This document shows, one piece after another, positions 1-7,917 of a stretch of DNA of 18,209 nt. The position numbers were made by a program, and so were the translations under genes. This stretch comes from Gammaproteobacteria bacterium (GTDB taxonomy: Bacteria; Pseudomonadota; Gammaproteobacteria; Steroidobacterales; GCA-2729495), in the NCBI GenBank assembly GCA_023383735.1, contig JAHDYN010000003.1, positions 1-18,209 on the forward strand, written 5' to 3'. Below the pieces are notes generated by a model. That model was given only the letters and a program-made list of their open reading frames with translations, did not search any database and was not told where the DNA came from. Positions within the stretch are counted from its first letter, which is position 1; every line of letters starts with the position of its first letter.

Positions 1-840
1 TGGCTGCAGGAGATGCTCGCCGACCACAACCGCAACCTGCGCACGGATCTCGAAACCACCGTCCGGCAGGTCATGGCCGAGCGCCCCGACGCCCGGCCAC
101 CCGGGACACCACCGGACCCGCGCAGACCACAGCTGCCGTTCTGGCCTGCCGGTGCGCTGGTCACCGTACTTGCCGTGGTCGCGGCGATTTCCTTCTGGCT
201 GCACCTGGATTCCGAAACCCGCTGGCGCGCCGTGGCCCGCCAGAATCTGGGCCTGGTCAGGGCGCTGGGCGAACAACAGGCGGGCAAGGCAGTCGGGGCC
301 GGTCAATTGCCGCAGGCTGTGAGTACGGCACCTGCAACACCGGATCGCTCGGCGGGCATTGCCGCCGCACTGGAGTGGAGTGTCAACCAGGCAGCAAGTT
401 ATCCGCCGGATGAACTGCCCTTCGGCGATGCGCGGCTCGAGATGCTGAAGGGCCTGCTCGAGCGCCTGCGCGCGCTGGGTTTTCAGGGCACCGTGCGGCT
501 CGAAAGCCACGTCGGCGACTTCTGCATGCGGCGCGCCGGCGATAGCGGCTGGAAAGTGGCGGCCGACGAACTGCCCGTATCGCGCTGTGATCGCCTGGCC
601 GTGTCGGCCAGTGAAGCGCGCGCGGAATCCGGCCGGCAGTCGGTGGCCTTTGCCAACTACCTCGCTGACCCCGTCGTCAGCAGGGGACCCATCCGCATCG
701 AGACCGAGGCCTTCGGCAACACCGCACCACGCATTCCCTATCCCGCCGTGGCGGATGGCGTGACTGCCGGCGAGTGGAACCGGGCGGCACGGGCCAACCA
801 GCGGGTCGAAATCCGCCTGCTCGCCGATCCAGCCGGTTAA
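1..840 (+). CDS. Membrane-anchored protein with degenerate OmpA-like C-terminal domain (5' partial)
   Basis: The reading frame is open to the first base of the window (codons for W-L-Q-E precede the first Met at 13), so the true start is probably upstream. Counting from that Met, residues 1-42 are polar and proline-rich. One hydrophobic segment lies at about 43-62, and the rest is probably periplasmic. The last third resembles an OmpA/MotB-type peptidoglycan-binding fold: a segment ending in VRLESHVGDFC stands where the family has its GHTD motif, a helix like ARAESGRQSVAFANYL follows, and the end reads NQRVEIRL, like the family's RRVEI. The canonical GHTD residues are missing, so peptidoglycan binding is uncertain. 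The fold assignment is pattern inference. gshA follows 69 bases downstream on the same strand. Confidence 0.6.
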   Translation, partial: WLQEMLADHNRNLRTDLETTVRQVMAERPDARPPGTPPDPRRPQLPFWPAGALVTVLAVVAAISFWLHLDSETRWRAVARQNLGLVRALGEQQAGKAVGAGQLPQAVSTAPATPDRSAGIAAALEWSVNQAASYPPDELPFGDARLEMLKGLLERLRALGFQGTVRLESHVGDFCMRRAGDSGWKVAADELPVSRCDRLAVSASEARAESGRQSVAFANYLADPVVSRGPIRIETEAFGNTAPRIPYPAVADGVTAGEWNRAARANQRVEIRLLADPAG

Positions 841-897
841 CGTGTAATCTGGCTCGCCCGCCGGGACCCCATGCCCGGCCGGAACAATCAACAAGCC

Positions 898-903
898 GAA
901 GGA
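898..903 (+). promoter_or_regulatory. Ribosome binding site deciding the GTG start of gshA
   Basis: GAAGGA lies 6 bases before GTG 910. It supports that start over the upstream ATG at 871. Confidence 0.7.
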
Positions 904-909
904 AAACGC

Positions 910-2472
910 GTGGCAGAGCTGCTCGAAACCCGCCTCCTCAAGCTGTCCGCGCCGGAAGCGGCTGGCCTGGTGCGCGGCGGGTTGCGGGGCGTTGAGCGGG
1001 AGTGCCTGCGCATCACGCCGGATGGCCGGCTGGCCCAGACACCGCACCCGCCGGCACTGGGTTCGGCACTGACCAATGCCTTCATCACCACCGACTATTC
1101 CGAGGCGCTGCTGGAGTTCGTCACGCCGCCGCAGGCCTGGAACTGGCAGACCATCCAGTTTCTATGCGACATCCACCAGTTCACGATGGAACGGATCGGC
1201 GACGAGCTGCTGTGGCCGCTCAGCATGCCATGCCGGATCAAGAGCGATGCCGAGGTGCCCATCGCGTATTACGGCACTTCCAATATCGGTCGCATGAAGA
1301 CCATCTACCGGCGCGGGCTTGGCCATCGCTACGGCAGCATGATGCAGGCGATCTCGGGCGTGCATTACAACTACTCGCTGCCGGATGCCTTCTGGCCCCT
1401 GTATCGGGACCTCGAAGGCGACCGCACGGCGCTGAAGGATTTCCGCTCTGCTGCCTACCTGGGCGCGGTACGCAACGTACGCCGGCTCGACTGGCTGCTG
1501 CTGTACCTGTTCGGCGCTTCGCCCGCCCTGTGCAGGAGCTTTGCACAGGGCCGCGAATCCGGACTCGATGAACTGGATCGGGGAACCCTGTACGGCCCCT
1601 GGGCCACCTCGCTGCGCATGAGCGACCTCGGCTATCGCAATGATGCGCAGGCCAACCTGGTGGTTTCGGCCAACAGTCTCGGCGAGTACATCAGGGACCT
1701 GAGCCACGCCACGAAACTGCCGCGCGCAGAATTTGCCCGCATCGGCGTGAAGGTGGATGGCGACTACAGACAGCTGAGTGCCAACCAGCTGCAGATCGAG
1801 AACGAGTTCTACAGCACGATCCGGCCAAAGCGCGTCATAAAACCCGGCGAGCGGCCCACGGCGGCGCTGTTGCGTGGCGGTGTGCAATACGTCGAACTGC
1901 GTGCGCTCGACATCAGCCCGTGGGATCCGGTCGGACTCAACCAGCGGCAGCTGCGCTTTCTGGAAGTCTTCCTGATCTACTGCCTGCTGCTCGACAGTCC
2001 GCCCATCCCGGCCGCCGAGCAGGAATGCATCGACCTGAATCACGGGCTGGTGGCGCGGCGCGGACGCGAGCCCGGGCTGCGCCTGCTGCGCGGCTCGGGC
2101 GACATCGGGCTGCAGGCCTGGGGTCTTTCGATCTGCAACGGGATGGTGGCAGTGGCCCGGCTCCTGGATCCGGACGGCAAACAGGGGCACGTGGAGGCGG
2201 TCCGTCATCACGCGAAAGCGGTCGAGGATCCGGCGCAGACGCCCTCGGCGGCACTGATCGCCGAACTGCAGGACAGGCAGCAATCGCTTGCCGATTACGG
2301 CCTAGACCTTGCAAGGCGCACCCGCGAGTACTTCCTGTCGCTGGGCACGGAGCTCAACCAGCATCGCGAGGCGCTGGTCGCCGAGGCCGCCGAATCACTG
2401 CGCAGACAGGCGGAGATGGAGGCCGACGATGAGCTCGACTTCGATGAGTATCTGGCGCGCTACCTGGCCTGA
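910..2472 (+). CDS. gshA: Glutamate-cysteine ligase, class I (gamma-glutamylcysteine synthetase)
   Basis: This enzyme performs the ATP-dependent ligation of glutamate and cysteine, the first and rate-limiting step of cytosolic glutathione synthesis. The 520-residue product matches the enterobacterial GshA length (518). Signatures recalled from E. coli GshA are all present: GVERECLRI near residue 27, ITTDYSEALLEF near 59-70, YGTSNIGRMKTIYR, ISGVHYNYSLP, LFGASPA, ATSLRMSDLGY, IENEFYSTIRPKR and ALLRGGVQYVELRALDI. I chose GTG at 910 because GAAGGA (898-903) sits 6 bases upstream and the product then begins like E. coli GshA. An ATG at 871 would add 13 residues unlike the family and has no clear ribosome site. 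No convincing promoter is seen in 841-909; a TAATCT at 845-850 lacks a partner -35. The gshB gene is not in the window. Confidence 0.96.
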   Translation: MAELLETRLLKLSAPEAAGLVRGGLRGVERECLRITPDGRLAQTPHPPALGSALTNAFITTDYSEALLEFVTPPQAWNWQTIQFLCDIHQFTMERIGDELLWPLSMPCRIKSDAEVPIAYYGTSNIGRMKTIYRRGLGHRYGSMMQAISGVHYNYSLPDAFWPLYRDLEGDRTALKDFRSAAYLGAVRNVRRLDWLLLYLFGASPALCRSFAQGRESGLDELDRGTLYGPWATSLRMSDLGYRNDAQANLVVSANSLGEYIRDLSHATKLPRAEFARIGVKVDGDYRQLSANQLQIENEFYSTIRPKRVIKPGERPTAALLRGGVQYVELRALDISPWDPVGLNQRQLRFLEVFLIYCLLLDSPPIPAAEQECIDLNHGLVARRGREPGLRLLRGSGDIGLQAWGLSICNGMVAVARLLDPDGKQGHVEAVRHHAKAVEDPAQTPSAALIAELQDRQQSLADYGLDLARRTREYFLSLGTELNQHREALVAEAAESLRRQAEMEADDELDFDEYLARYLA

Positions 2473-2480
2473 AAAAACGC

Positions 2481-2499
2481 CGCCGGCGCAGCGCTGGCG
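2481..2499 (+). terminator. Hairpin after gshA, weak terminator candidate
   Basis: CGCCGGC (2481-2487) pairs with GCTGGCG (2493-2499) through seven base pairs, one of them G-U, around a five-base loop. No U-tract follows on the + strand; an A6 tract precedes it instead. An intrinsic terminator for gshA is therefore doubtful, and the hairpin may only separate gshA from the next gene. Confidence 0.25.
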
Positions 2500-2536
2500 C
2501 GTGATGGGCGCACTGTCGTTGCCTGATCCGGGCGTT

Positions 2537-2542
2537 TACACT
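2537..2542 (+). promoter_or_regulatory. Possible -10 element for the 2578-3923 gene pair
   Basis: TACACT, preceded by GTT, lies 35 bases before the ATG at 2578. No good -35 is found at 16-18 bases: CTGTCG at 2513-2518 matches only half the consensus. Weak candidate. Confidence 0.22.
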
Positions 2543-2577
2543 GCCCCGGACTGCCGATCAGCGGGTGGGGCCCGAAG

Positions 2578-3264
2578 ATGTCACGGCTATTCTTGAGCGC
2601 GTTTGTTGCCGGTCTGGTGCTCGCCGGACTGGCGGCCAGTTTCTGGCCACTTCCCGGGCATGTGCGGTACCGTTCCCTGACGACCGTGCTGCCCGATGGC
2701 GGGCGCCAGGAAGACTTCATCATTCGCTGGCCCGATGACCGCATCAGGCGCAGCAGCGAGACGGGTGCCGAACTGCCGGCAGATGCCGTGACAGGTGCCG
2801 CCGTGCTGGAAGACAGCGCCGGCCAGCGGGTATCTGCCGAGACCTTCCGCGTGCGCGACACCGAAGACAACGTCATCGGCGTGGCCAGCCGCATGGCCGG
2901 CACCGGCGGCGCCATCTCCGATGCAAACCGCGCAGTGTCCAACTGGCTGGTGGTCATACCGGGTCGCGGTGCCATCTTCCTGAGCCAGCCCGACGTCCTC
3001 GACACCACCAGCCGCCAGCGCGACACCCTGAACGGCGTGATCACGCTCAGCGACATGCAGAATCCGTCGTTCTGGAACAACCGCAAGGAACAACGCATTA
3101 CCGCGACCACACCCCGCAACGCCGGCCGGATCCTGCGCGGCACCGGCGAGTTTGCCGGACTGTCCGGCAGTTTCAGGGAGACCTGGAAGTTCGATGGCCT
3201 CAACCCGGAAGGCCGCCCGCAGGGCCGCATCCTCCTGTCCACGCTCAGCGAGCGTATCGAGTGA
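2578..3264 (+). CDS. Hypothetical exported or membrane-anchored protein
   Basis: I do not recognise a family. The 228-residue product begins with a hydrophobic segment (residues 3-22, LFLSAFVAGLVLAGLAASFW) that could be a signal anchor or signal peptide, then a soluble and probably beta-rich periplasmic part. Notable stretches are LPDGGRQEDFIIRWPDDRI (an imperfect WxxD-rich segment), SNWLVVIPGRGAIFLSQ and TGEFAGLSGSFRETWKF. The last recalls the repeated G-x-F-x-G-L-x-G turns of all-beta secreted proteins. No cysteine or lipobox is present, and no catalytic motif is evident. Its stop overlaps the GTG start of the next gene, so the two are almost certainly co-translated. The ATG at 2578 has only a weak ribosome site (GGGGCCCGAAG). 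Confidence 0.72.
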   Translation: MSRLFLSAFVAGLVLAGLAASFWPLPGHVRYRSLTTVLPDGGRQEDFIIRWPDDRIRRSSETGAELPADAVTGAAVLEDSAGQRVSAETFRVRDTEDNVIGVASRMAGTGGAISDANRAVSNWLVVIPGRGAIFLSQPDVLDTTSRQRDTLNGVITLSDMQNPSFWNNRKEQRITATTPRNAGRILRGTGEFAGLSGSFRETWKFDGLNPEGRPQGRILLSTLSERIE

Positions 3265-3923
3265 AGATGCGCTGGCTCATTGGCATCCTCGGCCTGGTGC
3301 TCGGCCTGCTCGCCGGTACGGCAATCGTGCTCTTCAACCCGCTGGCCGCAGGCAGCCAGCAGGGGCCCGTGCAGGCCAACCTCGTGCCTGACAAGGCCTT
3401 CCGGATGGACGATTACCGCGGCATGGACCCGGGCCTTGGCAGCCTGCTGCGCGGTGCCGGGCGCAGCGGGGAAAAAGCGCTTGCCGCGCCGGCACTGGCG
3501 AAGCTGCGCATAGGCATCGTCGTGTTGCCCGCCGGCAATGGCCGCCCGGCCGCGCTGGCGGTCAAGGTCTCGACGCTGTCGGAAAAGAATTCGCTGTGGC
3601 GCGCGCAGCTCGGCACGCTCGACTACTGGAACATCTTCTGGCCCGGTGAGGGCAGCGTGTTTGCCAGCGGCTACAGCAATTACTGGCCGCTGTTGCAGGA
3701 CGGTTTTCTGGACATGCTTCCCGGCACGGATACGGTCGCTGATCCGGTCGTTCCGCTCTCGGCACCGCCGCCGGCAGGCGAGCTGGCCGGCGTGAACGGC
3801 GCGGCTGGCCGCTATGCGGGCTTCATCGGTGAAATCCGCGAGAGCCTGCTGATGGCGGCATCCGGCGAACCCGGCTGGCAACTGTCGCTCAAGGCCAGCC
3901 CGCCACCTCTCGGCAGCCAATGA
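3261..3923 (+). CDS. Hypothetical membrane-anchored protein, partner of the preceding gene
   Basis: The family is not recognised. The start is either GTG at 3261, overlapping the upstream TGA (GTGA overlap, translational coupling), or ATG two codons later at 3267. The product of about 220 residues has one N-terminal transmembrane segment (about residues 5-25, IGILGLVLGLLAGTAIVLF) followed by a periplasmic domain. That domain contains a predicted strand KLRIGIVVLPAG and a tryptophan/tyrosine-rich centre (LDYWNIFWPGEGSVFASGYS, SNYWPLLQDGFLDML). It has no cysteine and no recognisable active site. Tight linkage to the preceding anchored protein suggests that the two form a complex or act in one envelope process. 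That is inference from gene order only. A short convergent gap of 24 bases separates it from the next gene. Confidence 0.72.
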   Translation: MKMRWLIGILGLVLGLLAGTAIVLFNPLAAGSQQGPVQANLVPDKAFRMDDYRGMDPGLGSLLRGAGRSGEKALAAPALAKLRIGIVVLPAGNGRPAALAVKVSTLSEKNSLWRAQLGTLDYWNIFWPGEGSVFASGYSNYWPLLQDGFLDMLPGTDTVADPVVPLSAPPPAGELAGVNGAAGRYAGFIGEIRESLLMAASGEPGWQLSLKASPPPLGSQ

Positions 3924-3924
3924 T

Positions 3925-3937
3925 CCGGTCTGACCGG
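3925..3937. terminator. Short inverted repeat between convergent genes
   Basis: CCGGT (3925-3929) and ACCGG (3933-3937) form a five-pair stem with a three-base loop in the 24-base gap between two converging genes. There is no T-tract on either side, so termination is only a possibility. Confidence 0.2.
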
Positions 3938-3947
3938 CAAGTGACGA

Positions 3948-4451
3948 TCAGCGCTGCCCGAGGCTGACGTTCGATGGCCTGACCATGCGGTCGTGGTGCA
4001 GCGAGTTCACCTGTGTGATCCAGTCCTTGATGCACAGGGGCAGGTTCATGTAGTCGGTCTGTTCCGACAGGACCATGATTTTCCCTTTGGAGAAGATGGC
4101 GGCCTGAACTTCTGCGCGGTCGGGGTCGGGGTTGACGCAGATCACCGCCTCTTCTTCGGTGCCGGCATGCGGCGCATTGCCGGCCAGTTTCAGCCAGCCG
4201 CTGACGAGATCGACCGGGCCCAGCACATTGATGTTTTCTCGCAGGTGTTCCAGCTGATCGCCTGCGACCCGCTGCAGCAGCGGAGCGACGCGCGGGTCGG
4301 CCAGCAGCTGATTGCTTTCGTAGCTGCCCACATAGTCCAGGAGACGCGCATGCCGCGTACCGGCCGCAATGTCGGCGCGAATCACAAGTGGCAGCAAAGC
4401 GAGCAGCGTGGCAACGGGCAGCCAGCGCCGCACCAAGAGGCGCATACACAC
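3948..4451 (-). CDS. Hypothetical exported protein
   Basis: The family is not recognised. The product of about 167 residues starts with a typical signal sequence: two or three arginines, then PVATLLALLPLVI, with cleavage probably shortly after residue 25. The mature part is small and soluble (ARLLDYVGSYESNQLLADP, then a helix with LEHLRENINVLGPVDL). Two cysteines (in AVICVNPDPDR and LPLCIKDWI) could form a periplasmic disulfide. I chose GTG at 4451 because AAGGAGG (4460-4466, complement) lies 8 bases away. The ATG two codons downstream (4445) would be 14 bases away and is the alternative. The open frame continues far upstream, but that extension overlaps the divergent transporter gene and is not credible. 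Confidence 0.65.
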   Translation of the reverse strand: MCMRLLVRRWLPVATLLALLPLVIRADIAAGTRHARLLDYVGSYESNQLLADPRVAPLLQRVAGDQLEHLRENINVLGPVDLVSGWLKLAGNAPHAGTEEEAVICVNPDPDRAEVQAAIFSKGKIMVLSEQTDYMNLPLCIKDWITQVNSLHHDRMVRPSNVSLGQR

Positions 4452-4641
4452 AACCTGACCCTCCTTGGGTATCGTCGGCCCGGCCAATGCCATCACGATA
4501 TGGCGGATGCCGCAAGACCAGGATGATTGCTTTCGTGGCGACCATGCGGCAGATTCGCCGGGCACATTGCATCGCGTCTTCAGCAAGGTTATCGATTGTG
4601 GGCACGCATACGACCTCTTCACCGGATCCCGGGCATTGAAC
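4452..4641. promoter_or_regulatory. Divergent intergenic region, exported protein / MFS transporter
   Basis: This 190-base region separates two divergent genes. On the + strand TTGCAT (4567-4572) is 17 bases from TATCGA (4590-4595), a weak sigma70-like pair for the transporter. On the - strand only the strong ribosome site at 4460-4466 is clear. No operator-like repeat was found. Confidence 0.3.
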
Positions 4642-5952
4642 ATGCCGCTTCCCTGGCCCAGCCCGTTGCGGGCCTGGTATGCGGTCGCCATTCTGGTGCT
4701 GGCATTCATCCTTTCCTTTGTCGACCGGATCGTGATCGCGCTGCTGGTCGAGCCCATCAAGGCAGACCTGGGCATCAGCGATTTCGGCATTGGCCTGCTG
4801 CAGGGCTTTGCCTTTGCGCTGTTTTACGCGCTGCTCGGCATCCCGATCGGCCGCCTCTCCGACCGCGTGAGCCGGCGCGGCATCATCGCGACGGGCATCG
4901 TCGTATGGAGCCTGATGACCGCGGCCTGCGGACTCGCGCGCAGCTTTTTCGGTTTGTTTCTCGCGCGCGTCGGCGTGGGTGTCGGTGAGGCCACCCTGTC
5001 GCCGGCAGCCTATTCGATGATTTCCGACTATTTCCCCCGCGAGAAACTCGGACGTGCGCTAGGCGTCTATCAGTCGGGCGCCCTGCTCGGGGCCGGGATC
5101 GCCTTTCTGGTCGGCGGTGCGGCAGTGCAGATGCTCTCGGCCCATGACGGCCAGGTGCTGCCGATTCTGGGCGAAGTGCGCATGTGGCAGCTGGCCTTTT
5201 TCGTGGTCGGCCTGCCGGGACTGCTGATCGCCCTGCTGATGCTGACGGTGAAAGAGCCGGTGCGGCGGGGCAAGGCCAGTGGAACCGCGTCGGGCATTCC
5301 GCTGCGCGAGGTTCTCGCCTACATGCGCAGCCATCGCCGGCTCTTCGCTGCGCACTTCGCCGGATTTGCCCTGCTGGTGGTCCCCATCACCACCGTGCTG
5401 GCCTGGGCGCCGACCTATCTGAGCCGCGTGCTGGGCTTTGCCCGTGCGGAGTCGGGCTTCGTGCTCGGCGTGATGCTGCTCATCCTGTCGCCGGCTGCCG
5501 TGTACTTCGGTGGATGGCTGATCGACTTCCTGCAGAAGCGTGGCCATGCCGATGCACCGTTCCGGGTCAGCATCGGTGCAGCACTGGCGATCATCCCGTT
5601 GAGCCTGTTCGCCACCACCGGCACCGGGCCGACACTGGCACTGTGGCTCATCGGCCCGCTGATCTTCTGCGCCTGCATCTCGCAGGCGGCCGCACCGACG
5701 GTCATCCAGGTCATGGTACCGAACGAGATGCGCGCGCAGATCTCAGCCGTATGGATGCTGTGCATGAACCTGATTTCGACCATCCTCGGACCGACCATGG
5801 TCGGCTTCATCACCGTCTATGTACTGATGGACGACATGGCGGTCGGACAGTCGATTGCCCTCGTCAACGTGCTGAGCGCGCCGGTTTCGGCATTCATTTT
5901 GTGGCTGGGCCTGCGGCAGTTCAGGCTTGAGCAGGCGGTATCTGCAGGCTGA
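4642..5952 (+). CDS. MFS transporter, spinster-like family
   Basis: The 436-residue inner-membrane product has about twelve hydrophobic segments. Hallmarks of the major facilitator superfamily are visible: an acidic/basic pair in TM1 (SFVDRIVIALL, residues 26-36) and the loop 2-3 motif GRLSDRVSRR at 70-79. The pattern LGISDFGIGLLQGFAFALFY and the later RVGVGVGEATLSPAAYSMI (TM4-5) are typical of the spinster-like group, whose bacterial members often sit near TonB receptors in catabolic loci. The substrate cannot be read from sequence. The ATG at 4642 is chosen because TM1 begins soon after it; the frame is open back to 4465, but that stretch is not protein-like. The ribosome site is weak. Its 3' end overlaps the convergent reductase gene by 32 bases. 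Confidence 0.9.
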   Translation: MPLPWPSPLRAWYAVAILVLAFILSFVDRIVIALLVEPIKADLGISDFGIGLLQGFAFALFYALLGIPIGRLSDRVSRRGIIATGIVVWSLMTAACGLARSFFGLFLARVGVGVGEATLSPAAYSMISDYFPREKLGRALGVYQSGALLGAGIAFLVGGAAVQMLSAHDGQVLPILGEVRMWQLAFFVVGLPGLLIALLMLTVKEPVRRGKASGTASGIPLREVLAYMRSHRRLFAAHFAGFALLVVPITTVLAWAPTYLSRVLGFARAESGFVLGVMLLILSPAAVYFGGWLIDFLQKRGHADAPFRVSIGAALAIIPLSLFATTGTGPTLALWLIGPLIFCACISQAAAPTVIQVMVPNEMRAQISAVWMLCMNLISTILGPTMVGFITVYVLMDDMAVGQSIALVNVLSAPVSAFILWLGLRQFRLEQAVSAG

Positions 5953-6820
5953 GCCCGGCGCGCAGCCCTTCCATCATCTGCCGCGTGGTCTTTACCGGCC
6001 GCCCCGCAGCGGCTTCGAAATCCGAGGGCACATTGAAGGCGCCGTTGCGCACGCACTGGAAGCAGCCGGTGAGCATGCGGGCAACGTCCCTGCCACGCAC
6101 GGCGATCTTTTCATCATGCATCAGCAGGGCGATGTTCTCTTCATCGCTGAGCGTCTCGTAGCGCACCTTGAGGCCGAACACTTCGTTCGCCAGCTGTACC
6201 AGTGCGGCCTGACTCAGGTTCTCGCCAACAAGGTTGAATGTCTTGCCGTTATGACGATCGTCCTGCGCGAGGCGCGCGATCGCGAAGGCCAGCTCGTCAA
6301 TGGTGATGTACCCGCACTCGCCCGCACCGCCGACATTGCGATACACCCCCGATGCGTTGGCATGAATGATGTGGCGCAGATCCATCTCGAGATACAGGCC
6401 ATTGCGCGCCACGACCCACTGCAGGCCCGATGCCTTGAGGTCGGCTTCCGCCTGCCGGTTGACCTGCTGTGCGCCCCAGAACCAGGTCTGCTGTTCCTGG
6501 CCGTTGCCGATGACGCTGGTGAACAGGAGCTTGCGCACGCCGGCTTTGCGGGCTGCGGCAATCACGTTCCGGTGCAGGACGACGCGGTCCCAGTCGCCAA
6601 CCGGTGCGGAGATCATGACCAGCGTATCGATGCCGGCAAGCGCTGCGGCCATGCTGTCGGTTGAGTTGTAGTCACCGGGGCGCTTTTCGATGCCGGCAAC
6701 ATCGACCTTTTCCGGGCTGCGGGCAATCGCGACGACGTTGTCGGCGCCGGTATCGGCAAGCAGGGCGCGCAGCACCGCATGACCCAGGCGGCCGGATGCG
6801 GCTGAAACAGCGATCTTCAT
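5921..6820 (-). CDS. NmrA-like NAD(P)-binding oxidoreductase (QorB/YtfG-like)
   Basis: This 299-residue atypical short-chain dehydrogenase/NmrA protein should be cytosolic. The N-terminal Rossmann motif reads SAASGRLGHAVLRALL (residues 6-21), followed by VVAIARSPEKV, the usual nucleotide-contacting stretch. The order of segments (GIDTLVMISAP, RNVIAAARKAGVRKLLFTS, VVARNGLYLE, GKTFNLVGENLSQAALVQLA, VRYETLSDEE) parallels E. coli QorB, an NADPH:quinone oxidoreductase. Quinone reduction is the best guess, but many NmrA proteins are redox sensors or act on other substrates. The ATG at 6820 follows GGAG by 8 bases. It lies 13 bases after the LysR gene on the same strand, so the two probably form an operon. 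The C-terminal half holds a CFQC pair of unknown role. Confidence 0.85.
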   Translation of the reverse strand: MKIAVSAASGRLGHAVLRALLADTGADNVVAIARSPEKVDVAGIEKRPGDYNSTDSMAAALAGIDTLVMISAPVGDWDRVVLHRNVIAAARKAGVRKLLFTSVIGNGQEQQTWFWGAQQVNRQAEADLKASGLQWVVARNGLYLEMDLRHIIHANASGVYRNVGGAGECGYITIDELAFAIARLAQDDRHNGKTFNLVGENLSQAALVQLANEVFGLKVRYETLSDEENIALLMHDEKIAVRGRDVARMLTGCFQCVRNGAFNVPSDFEAAAGRPVKTTRQMMEGLRAGLSLQIPPAQA

Positions 6821-6833
6821 ATCTCTATCTCCG

Positions 6834-7778
6834 TCAAGGGGGAAAGCCGGACTCGTGAAGTTCCGCCGCGACCTGCCTGATCTCGGCAGCCAGCAGGCGG
6901 GCAGGGCGGGCCAGTTCAACACCGGCCCGATAGACCAGACAAGCGACATTGGGCGCGGCCGGCCACGTGTGGTTCAGCCAGACAAAGGGCGTGTTCGGGT
7001 CGCCCCGCGATACCACGGTGAGCGGCACCGCATAAGTGACCGACAGCGTGAGGAAGTCGCCTCTCACCAGCAAGCCCATTGCCGCTGACACCGCATCCGA
7101 GTACAGGAGTTGCGTGGGCGGGTTGATGCCGGCGCTGTGAAAGACATCGAGCAGTGGCAGTGGCCCGGTGTCGCCGATGTGGCGACTTGAAACGATCCAC
7201 GGATAGCGGGCAAGTTCCGCCAGCGTCAGGTCGGCGCGGCCTGCCAGAGGATGTCCACGCCGGGCCAGGATCACCGTCTCGGTGGGAAAGAGCTTCTCGA
7301 CCTCGAGTTCCGCATCCAGTCGCCAGTCAGGCGTCGCCACGCCGGCAACCAGGTCGATGTCACCCCGCCGCAGCTGGCGGATCAGGGCATCGGTCAGACC
7401 GCCGGTCAGTGAGATGCGGATGCGCGGATACTTCTGCTGGAAGCGGCAGATGGCGCGCGGCCCCACTTCGCCGGCCATCGCACCACCGAGCGCGATGCGC
7501 ACCTCGCCAACCGAGCCGAGGTCCATGGCGCTGATTTCCTCCAGCGCCGCCCGCTGCTGCATGACCATGCGGCGCGCGTGGCTTTCCAGGGCGTGGGCAA
7601 ACTCGTTTGGGGTGACAGACCGCTGCTGGCGCGTGAACAGCTGCAGGCCGAACTCGCTTTCGAGTTTCTGGATGCTGCGGCCGATCGCCTGAGAGGTCAG
7701 GCCAAGGTTTTGGGCGGCGGCGGCGAAGTTGCCGGCATCCATCACCGCCAGGAAATGGCGCAGTTGCCTGAGTTCCAT
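6834..7778 (-). CDS. LysR-type transcriptional regulator
   Basis: The 314-residue product has the classical start MELRQLRHFLAV and a winged helix-turn-helix at about residues 1-60 (FAAAAQNLGLTSQAIGRSI, then LESEFGLQLFTR). The effector-binding domain follows from about residue 90 (VGEVRIALGGAMAGEVGP, RRGDIDLVAGV, LVRGDFLTL). Such regulators normally control a divergent gene and themselves through the shared intergenic region, and change DNA contacts on binding a pathway metabolite. Here the divergent gene is a TonB-dependent receptor, and the gene directly downstream is the NmrA-like reductase. The effector is unknown; a molecule taken up or processed by the cluster is the natural guess. The ATG start fits the family well although the ribosome site is poor. 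Confidence 0.95.
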   Translation of the reverse strand: MELRQLRHFLAVMDAGNFAAAAQNLGLTSQAIGRSIQKLESEFGLQLFTRQQRSVTPNEFAHALESHARRMVMQQRAALEEISAMDLGSVGEVRIALGGAMAGEVGPRAICRFQQKYPRIRISLTGGLTDALIRQLRRGDIDLVAGVATPDWRLDAELEVEKLFPTETVILARRGHPLAGRADLTLAELARYPWIVSSRHIGDTGPLPLLDVFHSAGINPPTQLLYSDAVSAAMGLLVRGDFLTLSVTYAVPLTVVSRGDPNTPFVWLNHTWPAAPNVACLVYRAGVELARPARLLAAEIRQVAAELHESGFPP

Positions 7779-7917
7779 AGCGCTCTGCCGAGGAAAAAAA
7801 GGTGATTCTGTAGAAACTAATTGTTTCGTATTTGGCTTCGAATAGAAAGCATTTATTGCAAATACCGAGTCTACATGCTGTCATCGGGACTCGTCAGGAA
7901 TTCAAGGGGGAATTTCC
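7779..7917. promoter_or_regulatory. Divergent control region between LysR regulator and TonB receptor
   Basis: This region is notably AT-rich for the window. It holds an inverted repeat TTCG-N10-CGAA (7825-7842) ending in the palindrome TTCGAA, and a second small dyad TATT-GCA-AATA (7854-7864). Both are candidate LysR-family sites, though neither is a textbook T-N11-A box. A ribosome site AAGGGGGAA (7904-7912) serves the receptor ATG at 7918. Promoter hexamers cannot be assigned with confidence. Confidence 0.4.

Noticed and set aside
871..909. ATG start for gshA at 871
   Set aside because: The extra 13 residues do not match the family, and a good ribosome site precedes GTG 910 instead.
1162..2283. 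A 373-codon open frame on the - strand
   Set aside because: It lies wholly antisense to gshA, whose identity is certain.
2460..3920. A 486-codon open frame on the - strand
   Set aside because: It mirrors the two membrane-anchored protein genes. No family motif and no ribosome site were seen, while the + strand frames have signal sequences and a coupled stop/start.
4465..4641. Longer N-terminus for the MFS transporter
   Set aside because: The extension is polar and unlike a transporter N-terminus, and it overlaps the ribosome site of the divergent gene.
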